Shown in pieces: positions 7,525-12,827 of a DNA stretch of 12,827 nucleotides (the first letter of the stretch is position 1; the number at the start of each line of letters is the position of its first letter). The DNA lies in assembly GCA_002297865.1 (NCBI GenBank), contig DBKX01000186.1:1-12827 (forward strand). The letters run 5' to 3'. A model generated the notes under the pieces. The model was not told the DNA's origin and searched no databases. It saw nothing but the letters and a program-made list of their open reading frames with translations. The stretch comes from Lachnoclostridium sp. UBA739. GTDB lineage: Bacteria > Bacillota_A > Clostridia > Lachnospirales > Lachnospiraceae. Both the position numbers and the translations under genes were made by a program.

Positions 7525-8208
7525 TTATATTTCATCTGGTCCAAATGCTGTTGCAAATCCCTGCTGTGGCTCAATTACAAGACCATAACGGTTACGGAAT
7601 TTGTTTGCCAGCTCTCCAAAGGTATACCCATGTACTTCAAAATTACGAACATTGTACTTTAAAGCTTGTTCCTTTGTCATATAAAGCTTTACTGCATCAT
7701 ATGATTGTCCCTTTATTCTTGTCATATCAAAACTATATAAGTCTTCTTCTTTACTAACAGCAGATGGCGTATCCCCTAACATATAGAATGTTTTATCCTG
7801 TAAGAGCTGACAAACTCTTTTTTTAGTAAGCTGATTTACTTTTAGTGCCTGTAACATATGAATCATATCTGCTGCATCCCTAAGAGGCATCAGTTCTTCT
7901 TTGGTTATGTACACTTCTCCTTCTTCGAAGCCGCGAATCAGCATCCCCTTGCAATCATTTTTACACACTGCACTAATCGCAATTACAACTGGTATTCTGC
8001 TATATACCATCTTCTGCTCTTTTGGAATTTTCCTAATTCTTTCTGTAAAACTCTCGGCTGATAAAAAAAGTTCTAGATTGCCATCTATGAAGAATTCATC
8101 CTTCTTTGGCATTAAAACAATTACAGGATTGTCCCAGTGTTCAATCAGTTCAATTTGCTCTAATATTGAAGCTTTGCTGGCTTCCCTAGTGTTTCGCATA
8201 TCATCCAT
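7525..8208 (-). CDS. Hypothetical protein, 227 residues, possibly SseB-like
   Basis: I do not recognise this protein with confidence. The frame extends up to ATG 8271. I chose ATG 8208 (MDDMRNTREASKASILEQIE) because AGAGAGGT lies 8 nt upstream, while the longer starts have no ribosome binding site and overlap the likely promoter. It is soluble, with no signal peptide or membrane helix. The N-terminal half has NPVIVLMPKKDEFFIDGNLE; three Cys residues lie near the middle (AVCKNDCKGM, then KRVCQLL). The C-terminal part (KLYMTKEQALKYN, then RYGLVIEPQQGFATAFGPDE) loosely recalls the end of SseB-type domains (TS.EEA, then GLVINP, then a final EI). That resemblance is weak. It lies upstream of the GH31 operon in the same orientation with a 196-nt gap, and is divergent from the response regulator. 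Its relation to sugar use is not evident. Confidence 0.75.
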   Translation of the reverse strand: MDDMRNTREASKASILEQIELIEHWDNPVIVLMPKKDEFFIDGNLELFLSAESFTERIRKIPKEQKMVYSRIPVVIAISAVCKNDCKGMLIRGFEEGEVYITKEELMPLRDAADMIHMLQALKVNQLTKKRVCQLLQDKTFYMLGDTPSAVSKEEDLYSFDMTRIKGQSYDAVKLYMTKEQALKYNVRNFEVHGYTFGELANKFRNRYGLVIEPQQGFATAFGPDEI

Positions 8209-8258
8209 GTTAACTACCTCTCTTAGTTTTTTCTGTCTTTTCATTTTACCATATGCGC

Positions 8259-8307
8259 AATGAAATTTCATTCTTGTTTTATATGAAATGCCTCATATTT
8301 TCAACAA
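8259..8307 (-). promoter_or_regulatory. Probable promoter and 14-bp palindrome before the 227-residue protein gene
   Basis: On the minus strand TTGTTG (8307-8302) and TATAAA (8283-8278) are spaced by 18 nt, a plausible sigma-A promoter with a start near 8271 and a leader of about 63 nt. A perfect 14-bp palindrome, AATGAAATTTCATT (8259-8272), covers the predicted start site. A second dyad, ATATGA-N6-TCATAT (8281-8298), lies across the -10 and spacer. Dyads in these positions often bind repressors, but the protein that would bind is unknown. Confidence 0.4.
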
Positions 8308-8342
8308 CTGTTATAAAAATATACATATCAAGCAATGAATAT

Positions 8343-8371
8343 TTGACACTTTTACTAAATGGGTTTATAAT
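8343..8371 (+). promoter_or_regulatory. Consensus sigma-A promoter of the response regulator gene
   Basis: TTGACA at 8343-8348 and TATAAT at 8366-8371 are both perfect consensus hexamers, separated by exactly 17 nt. Transcription should start near 8377, giving a leader of about 53 nt to ATG 8431. The leader contains a short dyad GACC-N8-GGTC (8386-8401). A perfect promoter suggests constitutive, fairly strong expression of the regulator unless it is repressed. Confidence 0.8.
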
Positions 8372-8430
8372 TTTTAGAGTTTCAGACCTTGCAAATGGTC
8401 GTTCACATTCTACGAAAACTGGAGGGTACT

Positions 8431-9981
8431 ATGTATACGATATTGATTGCAGATGATGAGCCTATTATCCGTCAAGGCTTACAGTATATCATTGATTGGG
8501 ATGACTATGGTTTTTCCATTATAGGTCAAGCTTCTAACGGAATGGACGCATTGAACCAAATTTTGTCCAAATCACCTGACCTTGTAATACTCGATATTCG
8601 AATGCCCAAATTATCTGGTCTAGAAGTCGTGCGAGATGCCAGAAAACAAGGTTTTCAGGGAAAAGTTATTATTTTAAGCGGCTTTTCTGATTTTAATTAT
8701 GCCAAAGAAGCTATCGCACATGGAGTACAATATTATCTTACTAAGCCGATAGAAGAAGAGGAACTTTTAACAATTGTGAAGGATATGAAAAAACAATTGG
8801 AGTCTGAAGACCGACAAAAAGAAATTCTCGAACATTATTTAGAAAAGGCGAAAGAGAATATTCTAAAAGATTTATTTCACAATTGCTTTAATCAAAATAA
8901 TTATAATCTTGATGATTTAAATATGACTGCTAATACATATCAAGTTATTATATATGAAAAATACAGTCACAACGAAAAAGCTGTTTCTTACAGTTTTGCT
9001 GATTTGCTTCGTGTAACCAATAAGAGTAATAATTCTTTTGACTCCATTGATATGGATCAAAAACAGATTATTCTGCTAAAAGGTGATTATGCAATTCTTC
9101 GTTTTCAGGACTTCCTATCTCGATACAATGGCAAAATGATGCCTCAGGAAAATTCTCCTCTTGATAGTATCTTTATTGCTTATGGAAGACGTGTTGACAA
9201 ACTGGAGGATATCCATCTTTCCTACGAAGATGCCTGTCTTCTTATGGATCGCCGTTTTTTCTGTGTGAAACAACAGCATACTCTTGGCTATGAGGAACTC
9301 CTTAACCTGCCATCAAAACGGTTTGAATTAGATAATGCGCTCTTACAGGAATATTGCGATATGCTTGTCAACTATATTCAGACCTTTCACAAACATCAGG
9401 CTGTTGAAGCTTTAACAGAACTTAATCAAAAATTATATCAGTCCAATAATATGCCAACACAGATTAAACGTTTTCTTACTGATCTGTATCTGATGATAAA
9501 GGAAAAAGTGTATCATTTGTATAGTAAAGCAGATATTCCTTTCTTGCCAAATGGTACAATAATAGAAATGATTGATAAGAAATATTATTTGTATGAAATA
9601 ATTGAATTGTTTCAAGAACAGTGTGAGATGATAATTGGCTCTATCGGGAACACCTCTCATGAAAATATTATTGATAGTATTGTTCACTATATTAAGCATA
9701 ATTATATGAATAATATTAAACTTGAAACCATTGCTCCTTTGTTTGGTTATAACAGCTCCTATCTAGGAAAAATTTTTAATAAGAAAATGGGCGTTAACTT
9801 CAATTCTTATATTGATTCTGTGCGAATTGAAAAATCAAAGGAGCTGCTTGAACATGAGCCTCTGAAAGTATATGAAATTGCAGAACGGGTTGGTTATCAG
9901 AACGTTGATTATTTTCATATGAAATTTAAAAAACTTGTCAATATGAGTCCTGCTGAGTATCGAAAAAAAATGAAACAATAA
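8431..9981 (+). CDS. YesN-like response regulator, CheY receiver plus AraC-type HTH
   Basis: This 516-residue two-component response regulator belongs to the type that controls carbohydrate transport and hydrolase genes in Firmicutes. ATG 8431 is chosen because GGAGGG (8421-8426) lies just upstream and MYTILIADDEP is the normal receiver start. A frame extension to 8389 adds 14 residues with no homology and no ribosome binding site. The receiver (1-120) has acidic residues D8/D9, phosphoacceptor D55 in LVILDIRMP, S83 and K105 in YLTKP. A long middle region (about 130-400) follows. The C-terminal 105 residues form an AraC-type DNA-binding domain with two HTH units (LETIAPLFGYNSSYLGKIF and VYEIAERVGYQNVDYFHMKF) ending NMSPAEYRKKMKQ. 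The usual YesM-type histidine kinase gene is not adjacent. Likely targets are the operon to the left and the lipoprotein unit to the right, by proximity only. Confidence 0.9.
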   Translation: MYTILIADDEPIIRQGLQYIIDWDDYGFSIIGQASNGMDALNQILSKSPDLVILDIRMPKLSGLEVVRDARKQGFQGKVIILSGFSDFNYAKEAIAHGVQYYLTKPIEEEELLTIVKDMKKQLESEDRQKEILEHYLEKAKENILKDLFHNCFNQNNYNLDDLNMTANTYQVIIYEKYSHNEKAVSYSFADLLRVTNKSNNSFDSIDMDQKQIILLKGDYAILRFQDFLSRYNGKMMPQENSPLDSIFIAYGRRVDKLEDIHLSYEDACLLMDRRFFCVKQQHTLGYEELLNLPSKRFELDNALLQEYCDMLVNYIQTFHKHQAVEALTELNQKLYQSNNMPTQIKRFLTDLYLMIKEKVYHLYSKADIPFLPNGTIIEMIDKKYYLYEIIELFQEQCEMIIGSIGNTSHENIIDSIVHYIKHNYMNNIKLETIAPLFGYNSSYLGKIFNKKMGVNFNSYIDSVRIEKSKELLEHEPLKVYEIAERVGYQNVDYFHMKFKKLVNMSPAEYRKKMKQ

Positions 9982-9995
9982 GGATTTTGTTTCAC

Positions 9996-10037
9996 TAAAA
10001 TGCCGTATGATTGTTTATCGAATCATACGGCATTTTA
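9996..10037. terminator. Bidirectional rho-independent terminator between convergent genes
   Basis: An inverted repeat with perfectly pairing arms, AAAATGCCGTATGATT (9997-10012) and AATCATACGGCATTTT (10021-10036), has an 8-nt loop and can be extended by one T-A pair to a 17-bp stem. The A/T-rich stem base supplies a U-rich 3' end on either strand. It begins 14 nt after the response regulator stop and abuts the stop codon of the DUF624 gene at 10038, so it can serve both convergent units. Confidence 0.9.
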
Positions 10038-10652
10038 TTATTTATTGCTTTCTTCTATTTTTTCAAAAATTCCTCTACAGAAAAATCCGTATGTATATAA
10101 CATACATCCTGGTCCAATCAGAATCATAAAAATAAGCATCACTGCATTAAAATTTAATATCACATAGATAAGCCATAAGCTAAGTAGCATGGCTAACGTT
10201 CTTCCAAAATATCGAAAGGTTATCTTAATGGAATTCTGGATGGTATTCTTTATGCTGTTTTCATAACGTGCAATTAGCGCAAATGCATACCCAAAACTAA
10301 TAATAAATAGAATTGCCAGGCCAAATGTCATGAATATTACTAAAAAACTTGGATTTGCACTTACTTTTAAAATCTGTGTATCCAGATAAAACGCATAACC
10401 AACAACCAGCATAATAATCCAGAGAATTGTTCCCTGTTTCCAGTTCCGCCTAAACTCTTTTATAAACTGTTTTGCAATATAGCTTTCTTCATCTTTTGCC
10501 ATTTTCATTGTAATGGCACATGCTGCTGCTGTGGATGCACCAATTGTAAAAATGGGTAAACTGAATAGTATCCACATAAAATTTAAAATCAGTAAATCCA
10601 TAAGCTGGGTCATAAACTTATAAAATCCGCTATCTGTACTAAATAATTTCAT
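10038..10652 (-). CDS. DUF624 (YesL-like) integral membrane protein
   Basis: This 204-residue protein has about five hydrophobic segments, roughly residues 18-48, 75-91, 102-127, 150-168 and 170-190. The pattern, including the N-terminal FYKFMTQLMDLLILNFMW and LPIFTIGASTAA, is that of DUF624, to which B. subtilis YesL belongs. These small membrane proteins often occur next to YesMN-type regulators and LplA/LplB/YtcP-type sugar ABC transporters; their molecular role is unclear. ATG at 10652 is preceded by AGGAGG, which lies inside the end of the lipoprotein gene. Only two bases separate that gene's stop from this start, so the two are translationally close and form a two-gene unit. The unit ends in the convergent terminator just downstream. 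Confidence 0.88.
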   Translation of the reverse strand: MKLFSTDSGFYKFMTQLMDLLILNFMWILFSLPIFTIGASTAAACAITMKMAKDEESYIAKQFIKEFRRNWKQGTILWIIMLVVGYAFYLDTQILKVSANPSFLVIFMTFGLAILFIISFGYAFALIARYENSIKNTIQNSIKITFRYFGRTLAMLLSLWLIYVILNFNAVMLIFMILIGPGCMLYTYGFFCRGIFEKIEESNK

Positions 10653-10654
10653 AT

Positions 10655-12316
10655 CTAATCCTCCTGTTCACTCTGCCACAATTTGGCCTGCTTCTTTACT
10701 ATACTTGTTATCTGTTTCTCTGCCTCTTCTCTTCCTGCTGCTTTCAACTGCTGCTGGAGTTTTGACCAGTTACTCTCAAACTGTTCTGGCTTGCATACAA
10801 CACACTGAATGAGCCCTTTCCATGCTATATCATCCAGCTTCTTTTCTATATTGGTAACCTCTACTGGAAATGTCTGTGCCCACAATGGAGAATACATTGC
10901 CTTAGGAAATGAATCTGCTTGTGGAAAAATATCGGTTAACATCTGTACTCCCCAGTTTTCTAATGCTTTTTTCTCTGCAATATTATAGCTCTTTATCACA
11001 GATTCTTTTGATGTAATATTAAAAGAATTACCGTTTTCATCTTTTTTCTTTGAACCATAGCATGGAAATGGGTAATTATGTTTTCCTACACCTGTTTCAT
11101 CTGCATAATTTGTATCTTCTTCAGAGCGTTTGACTTCCTCTTCTGTGCGACATCGTTTTCCATTTTTATCATAATAATAATTAACCCCTTCAATTCCCCA
11201 GTTTATAAGAATTTGCGCTTCATCTGTACAAAGCCAGTCCAAAAACTGTACAGCTCGAACTGGATCTTTACAACCCTTTGTAATTCCAATTCCCCAGCCT
11301 GTTGCAATCCCCTGTTCCCTTAATGCAGTACACTTTATGTTGGAGTTCATTGTCACTGGAAGTCCTGCGTAAGTACGGTCATACTTTCCTTCTGCGCATA
11401 AAACCTGTTCTGCTTCTTGATAATCCCAGGTCGCATCTAATAATCCTAACACTCTTCCCGAAGCAATTTTTTCCAGATAGTCGGCATATGTCTGGGTTGC
11501 AAACTCTGGGTCCAAAATACCTTCCTCATACATTTTATTTAGCCATTGGTAATATTCCTTCTGTCCTGTAACTGCATGCTTATATTGAACGTTAAAATTA
11601 TCATCGACAATCCATTGGCCATTATCTGGTGAACCATTGGCTATGTAGCCGGATGGATTAGATAGTGTTGGATACCAATGCCAATCAGAACAGCACAGAC
11701 TGATACCGATTGTTTTTTTACCCTCAACAGATGGATTAAGGGCTAAATACTTTTTTATCATACTTTCATAATCTGCTAACGTTTTTGGAATCTTATAATC
11801 ATTGGCAAGAATAACTGCCCATTGCAACTGTGCAGTTCCTGCTGTTTCTAATTCTTCATGACCTATCTTAGAACAGCTCAACTGATAAATAGACGGATCG
11901 TCTTCACTATATCTAAGTTTTTCATATTCATCACCATATAATTTCTTGATATTTGGTCCATATTTGTCAATTAATTCACTTAAGTCTATAAGACTTCTGC
12001 TATCAATTAAAGTTCCTGCATCTCCCTTGGCAAATATTAAATCTGGATATTCTCCTGTCGCTATCATAAGCGCGATTCGTTCTGCACTTCCATTCACAGG
12101 ATAGTCCGTTTCTAACGTTACACCCGTTGCTTTTGTAATTTCCTTTGCTACTGGATCGGTCCAAGGATCTTCTACTCCATCAGCATTGTAAAATACAAAG
12201 GTAATCGGTTCTTTTTCCTGTTTGTTATGACTTTTTAGTATCTGCAAGCTACTACAGCTTGTAACGGTTATGGAAATTAGTATACCAATTACCAACGCAC
12301 AAAAATACCTTCTCAT
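10655..12316 (-). CDS. ABC transporter sugar-binding lipoprotein (LplA/YtcQ-like)
   Basis: This 553-residue extracellular solute-binding protein begins with a lipoprotein signal peptide: basic MRR, a hydrophobic stretch (residues 4-17), and a lipobox VTSC with the lipidated Cys21. Family features are the early TFVFYNADGVEDPWTDPVAKEI segment, MIATGEYPDLIFAKGD, the repeated Trp/Tyr-rich binding-face residues, and WGIGITKGCKDPVRAVQFLD, typical of the large (about 500-550 residue) LplA-type oligosaccharide-binding proteins. It should bind a sugar or oligosaccharide at the outer face of the membrane and deliver it to an ABC permease. No permease gene (LplB/YtcP type) is seen, so it either uses permeases encoded elsewhere or acts as a sensor. 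ATG 12316 has AGGAGGG upstream; it is expressed from the promoter at 12368-12340. It ends in TAG, two bases before the DUF624 start. The ligand is unknown. Confidence 0.9.
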   Translation of the reverse strand: MRRYFCALVIGILISITVTSCSSLQILKSHNKQEKEPITFVFYNADGVEDPWTDPVAKEITKATGVTLETDYPVNGSAERIALMIATGEYPDLIFAKGDAGTLIDSRSLIDLSELIDKYGPNIKKLYGDEYEKLRYSEDDPSIYQLSCSKIGHEELETAGTAQLQWAVILANDYKIPKTLADYESMIKKYLALNPSVEGKKTIGISLCCSDWHWYPTLSNPSGYIANGSPDNGQWIVDDNFNVQYKHAVTGQKEYYQWLNKMYEEGILDPEFATQTYADYLEKIASGRVLGLLDATWDYQEAEQVLCAEGKYDRTYAGLPVTMNSNIKCTALREQGIATGWGIGITKGCKDPVRAVQFLDWLCTDEAQILINWGIEGVNYYYDKNGKRCRTEEEVKRSEEDTNYADETGVGKHNYPFPCYGSKKKDENGNSFNITSKESVIKSYNIAEKKALENWGVQMLTDIFPQADSFPKAMYSPLWAQTFPVEVTNIEKKLDDIAWKGLIQCVVCKPEQFESNWSKLQQQLKAAGREEAEKQITSIVKKQAKLWQSEQED

Positions 12317-12339
12317 ATGTATGCATCCCTCCTGTCTCT

Positions 12340-12368
12340 ATTATAGAGGATGGCATGAAAAATAACAA
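12340..12368 (-). promoter_or_regulatory. Promoter of the lipoprotein-DUF624 unit, -35 inside the terminator stem
   Basis: On the minus strand TTGTTA (12368-12363) and a perfect TATAAT (12345-12340) are spaced by exactly 17 nt. The predicted start near 12333 leaves a very short leader of about 17 nt, mostly ribosome binding site (AGGAGGG at 12333-12327). Five bases of the -35 are the closing bases of the upstream terminator stem. Confidence 0.65.
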
Positions 12369-12398
12369 TCCCACTGCTTTGATAGCTGTGGGATTGTT
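12364..12398 (-). terminator. Rho-independent terminator after the CBM2 protein gene
   Basis: Arms AACAATCCCAC (12364-12374) and GTGGGATTGTT (12388-12398) pair perfectly over 11 bp. After one T-T mismatch, three further pairs extend the stem (12376-12378 with 12384-12386). On the minus strand the stem is followed by ATTTTT, so it terminates the transcript of the gene ending at 12475, 76 nt upstream. The rest of the gap (12399-12474) is A/T-rich with nothing else I can identify. Confidence 0.85.
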
Positions 12399-12474
12399 TT
12401 GATTTTTACCAGTATACTATTATTTAGTAAACTTTCTATATTATTAAGGTGTAAAATGTAAACCTAATACGGAA

Positions 12475-12825
12475 TTAGCCCAGTGTGTATGAGAAGTTTG
12501 TAATGGAGCCTGTTCCCTGGAAACCAAAGTTTGTATATCCGCCTGCATTAATGGCTGAGTTCCAGGACATTGGGGTAAGAATATATGTATCATCTGTTTC
12601 TTCTAATTCTACACACCAAGCATTAGTAATGGTGAAATCTCCTTTGTCTATAATCAGCTTCCAGCTAGACACAGCAGTATCTGATGTGTTATTCACATTT
12701 GCTGACATAGTAAAACCTGTTGACCATGTATTTACTTCTGTTGTTAATGTTAAATTAGTTGATGGTTTAGAGGAAACTGGAGTTTCGCTTATTACTGGTG
12801 TTTCGCTTACTACTGGTATTTCACT
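12475..12825 (-). CDS. Secreted polysaccharide-binding protein, C-terminal CBM2 module (N-terminus beyond window)
   Basis: The frame is open to the right edge, giving 116 visible residues before TAA; the start and any catalytic domain lie outside the window. It would be wrong to start it at an internal Met, because the linker in front is in the same frame. Visible residues 1-18 are a hexapeptide-repeat linker (SEIPVV, SETPVI, SETPVS). About 90 residues of a CBM2 module follow to the C-terminus. The three exposed tryptophans that bind cellulose in CBM2a are present in NTWSTGF, ITNAWCVEL and MSWNSAI, with the ending GGYTNFGFQGTGSIT. The terminal Cys pair common in actinobacterial CBM2 is absent. 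CBM2 modules are usually attached to secreted cellulases, xylanases or xyloglucanases. Which activity is attached here cannot be told. It has its own terminator, so it is not co-transcribed with the lipoprotein unit. Confidence 0.85.
   Translation of the reverse strand, partial: SEIPVVSETPVISETPVSSKPSTNLTLTTEVNTWSTGFTMSANVNNTSDTAVSSWKLIIDKGDFTITNAWCVELEETDDTYILTPMSWNSAINAGGYTNFGFQGTGSITNFSYTLG
12772..12825 (-). repeat. Three 18-bp tandem repeats encoding the SETPVx linker
   Basis: Units at 12825-12808, 12807-12790 and 12789-12772 encode SEIPVV, SETPVI and SETPVS. The array may continue past the right edge. Pro/Thr/Ser-rich linkers of this sort separate catalytic and carbohydrate-binding domains in secreted enzymes. 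Confidence 0.8.
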
Positions 12826-12827
12826 TA

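Noticed and set aside
8209..8271. Longer start (ATG 8271 or 8244) of the 227-residue protein
   Set aside because: Neither has a ribosome binding site, and the added basic stretch overlaps the likely promoter and palindrome. ATG 8208 has AGAGAGGT at good spacing.
8389..8430. Fourteen-residue N-terminal extension of the response regulator
   Set aside because: The extension has no ribosome binding site and no receiver homology. ATG 8431 has GGAGGG close upstream and starts the receiver exactly.
8253..8456. 67-residue plus-strand frame overlapping the divergent promoter region
   Set aside because: It spans the consensus promoter and the start of the response regulator in another frame and has no ribosome binding site.

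Overview
This is an AT-rich window from a Gram-positive anaerobe, most likely a fibre-degrading member of the Lachnospiraceae (Clostridium/Lachnoclostridium type). The evidence is strong purine-rich ribosome binding sites, a lipobox-bearing ABC solute-binding protein, a YesN-type response regulator with a DUF624 membrane protein, a DUF4867 protein, and a CBM2 cellulose-binding module. The species assignment is inference. No rRNA, tRNA, CRISPR array, insertion sequence or phage gene was seen.

Left part (1-7328, all on the minus strand). This is a sugar-catabolic operon. In transcription order it holds a GH31 alpha-xylosidase closely resembling E. coli YicI, a GH3 beta-glycosidase, a xylulokinase (xylB), a DUF4867 protein, and a fucose/arabinose-isomerase-family protein that runs off the left edge. 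Gaps between genes are only 17-50 nt. The enzymes lack signal peptides, so they should act in the cytoplasm on imported oligosaccharides. The set fits trimming of xyloglucan oligosaccharides: GH31 releases xylose, GH3 releases glucose, an isomerase makes the ketose, and XylB phosphorylates D-xylulose. The GH3 gene is split by one in-frame amber codon (TAG, 4162-4160). The codon lies between the half with the nucleophile and the half with the acid/base, and the reading frame is otherwise intact on both sides.

Middle part (7329-9981). A 227-residue soluble protein of unknown function (minus strand) lies upstream of the operon. Divergent from it is a 516-residue YesN-like response regulator (CheY receiver plus AraC-type HTH) behind a perfect consensus promoter, TTGACA-N17-TATAAT. 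No partner histidine kinase gene is visible.

Right part (9997-12827). A 17-bp-stem terminator separates the regulator from a convergent two-gene unit on the minus strand: a LplA/YtcQ-like sugar-binding lipoprotein and a DUF624 (YesL-like) membrane protein. No ABC permease genes accompany them. The promoter of this unit appears to reuse the last bases of the preceding terminator stem as its -35 element. Beyond the terminator is the C-terminal end of a secreted polysaccharide-binding protein: a hexapeptide-repeat linker (SETPVx) followed by a CBM2 module. Its catalytic part lies outside the window.

Taken together, the window looks like a plant-polysaccharide (probably xyloglucan/hemicellulose) utilisation region with an extracellular binding enzyme, a solute-binding protein, a regulator and an intracellular degradative operon. 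The individual families are known. The split GH3, the non-XylA isomerase candidate, DUF4867 and the unknown 227-residue protein are the points most worth following.
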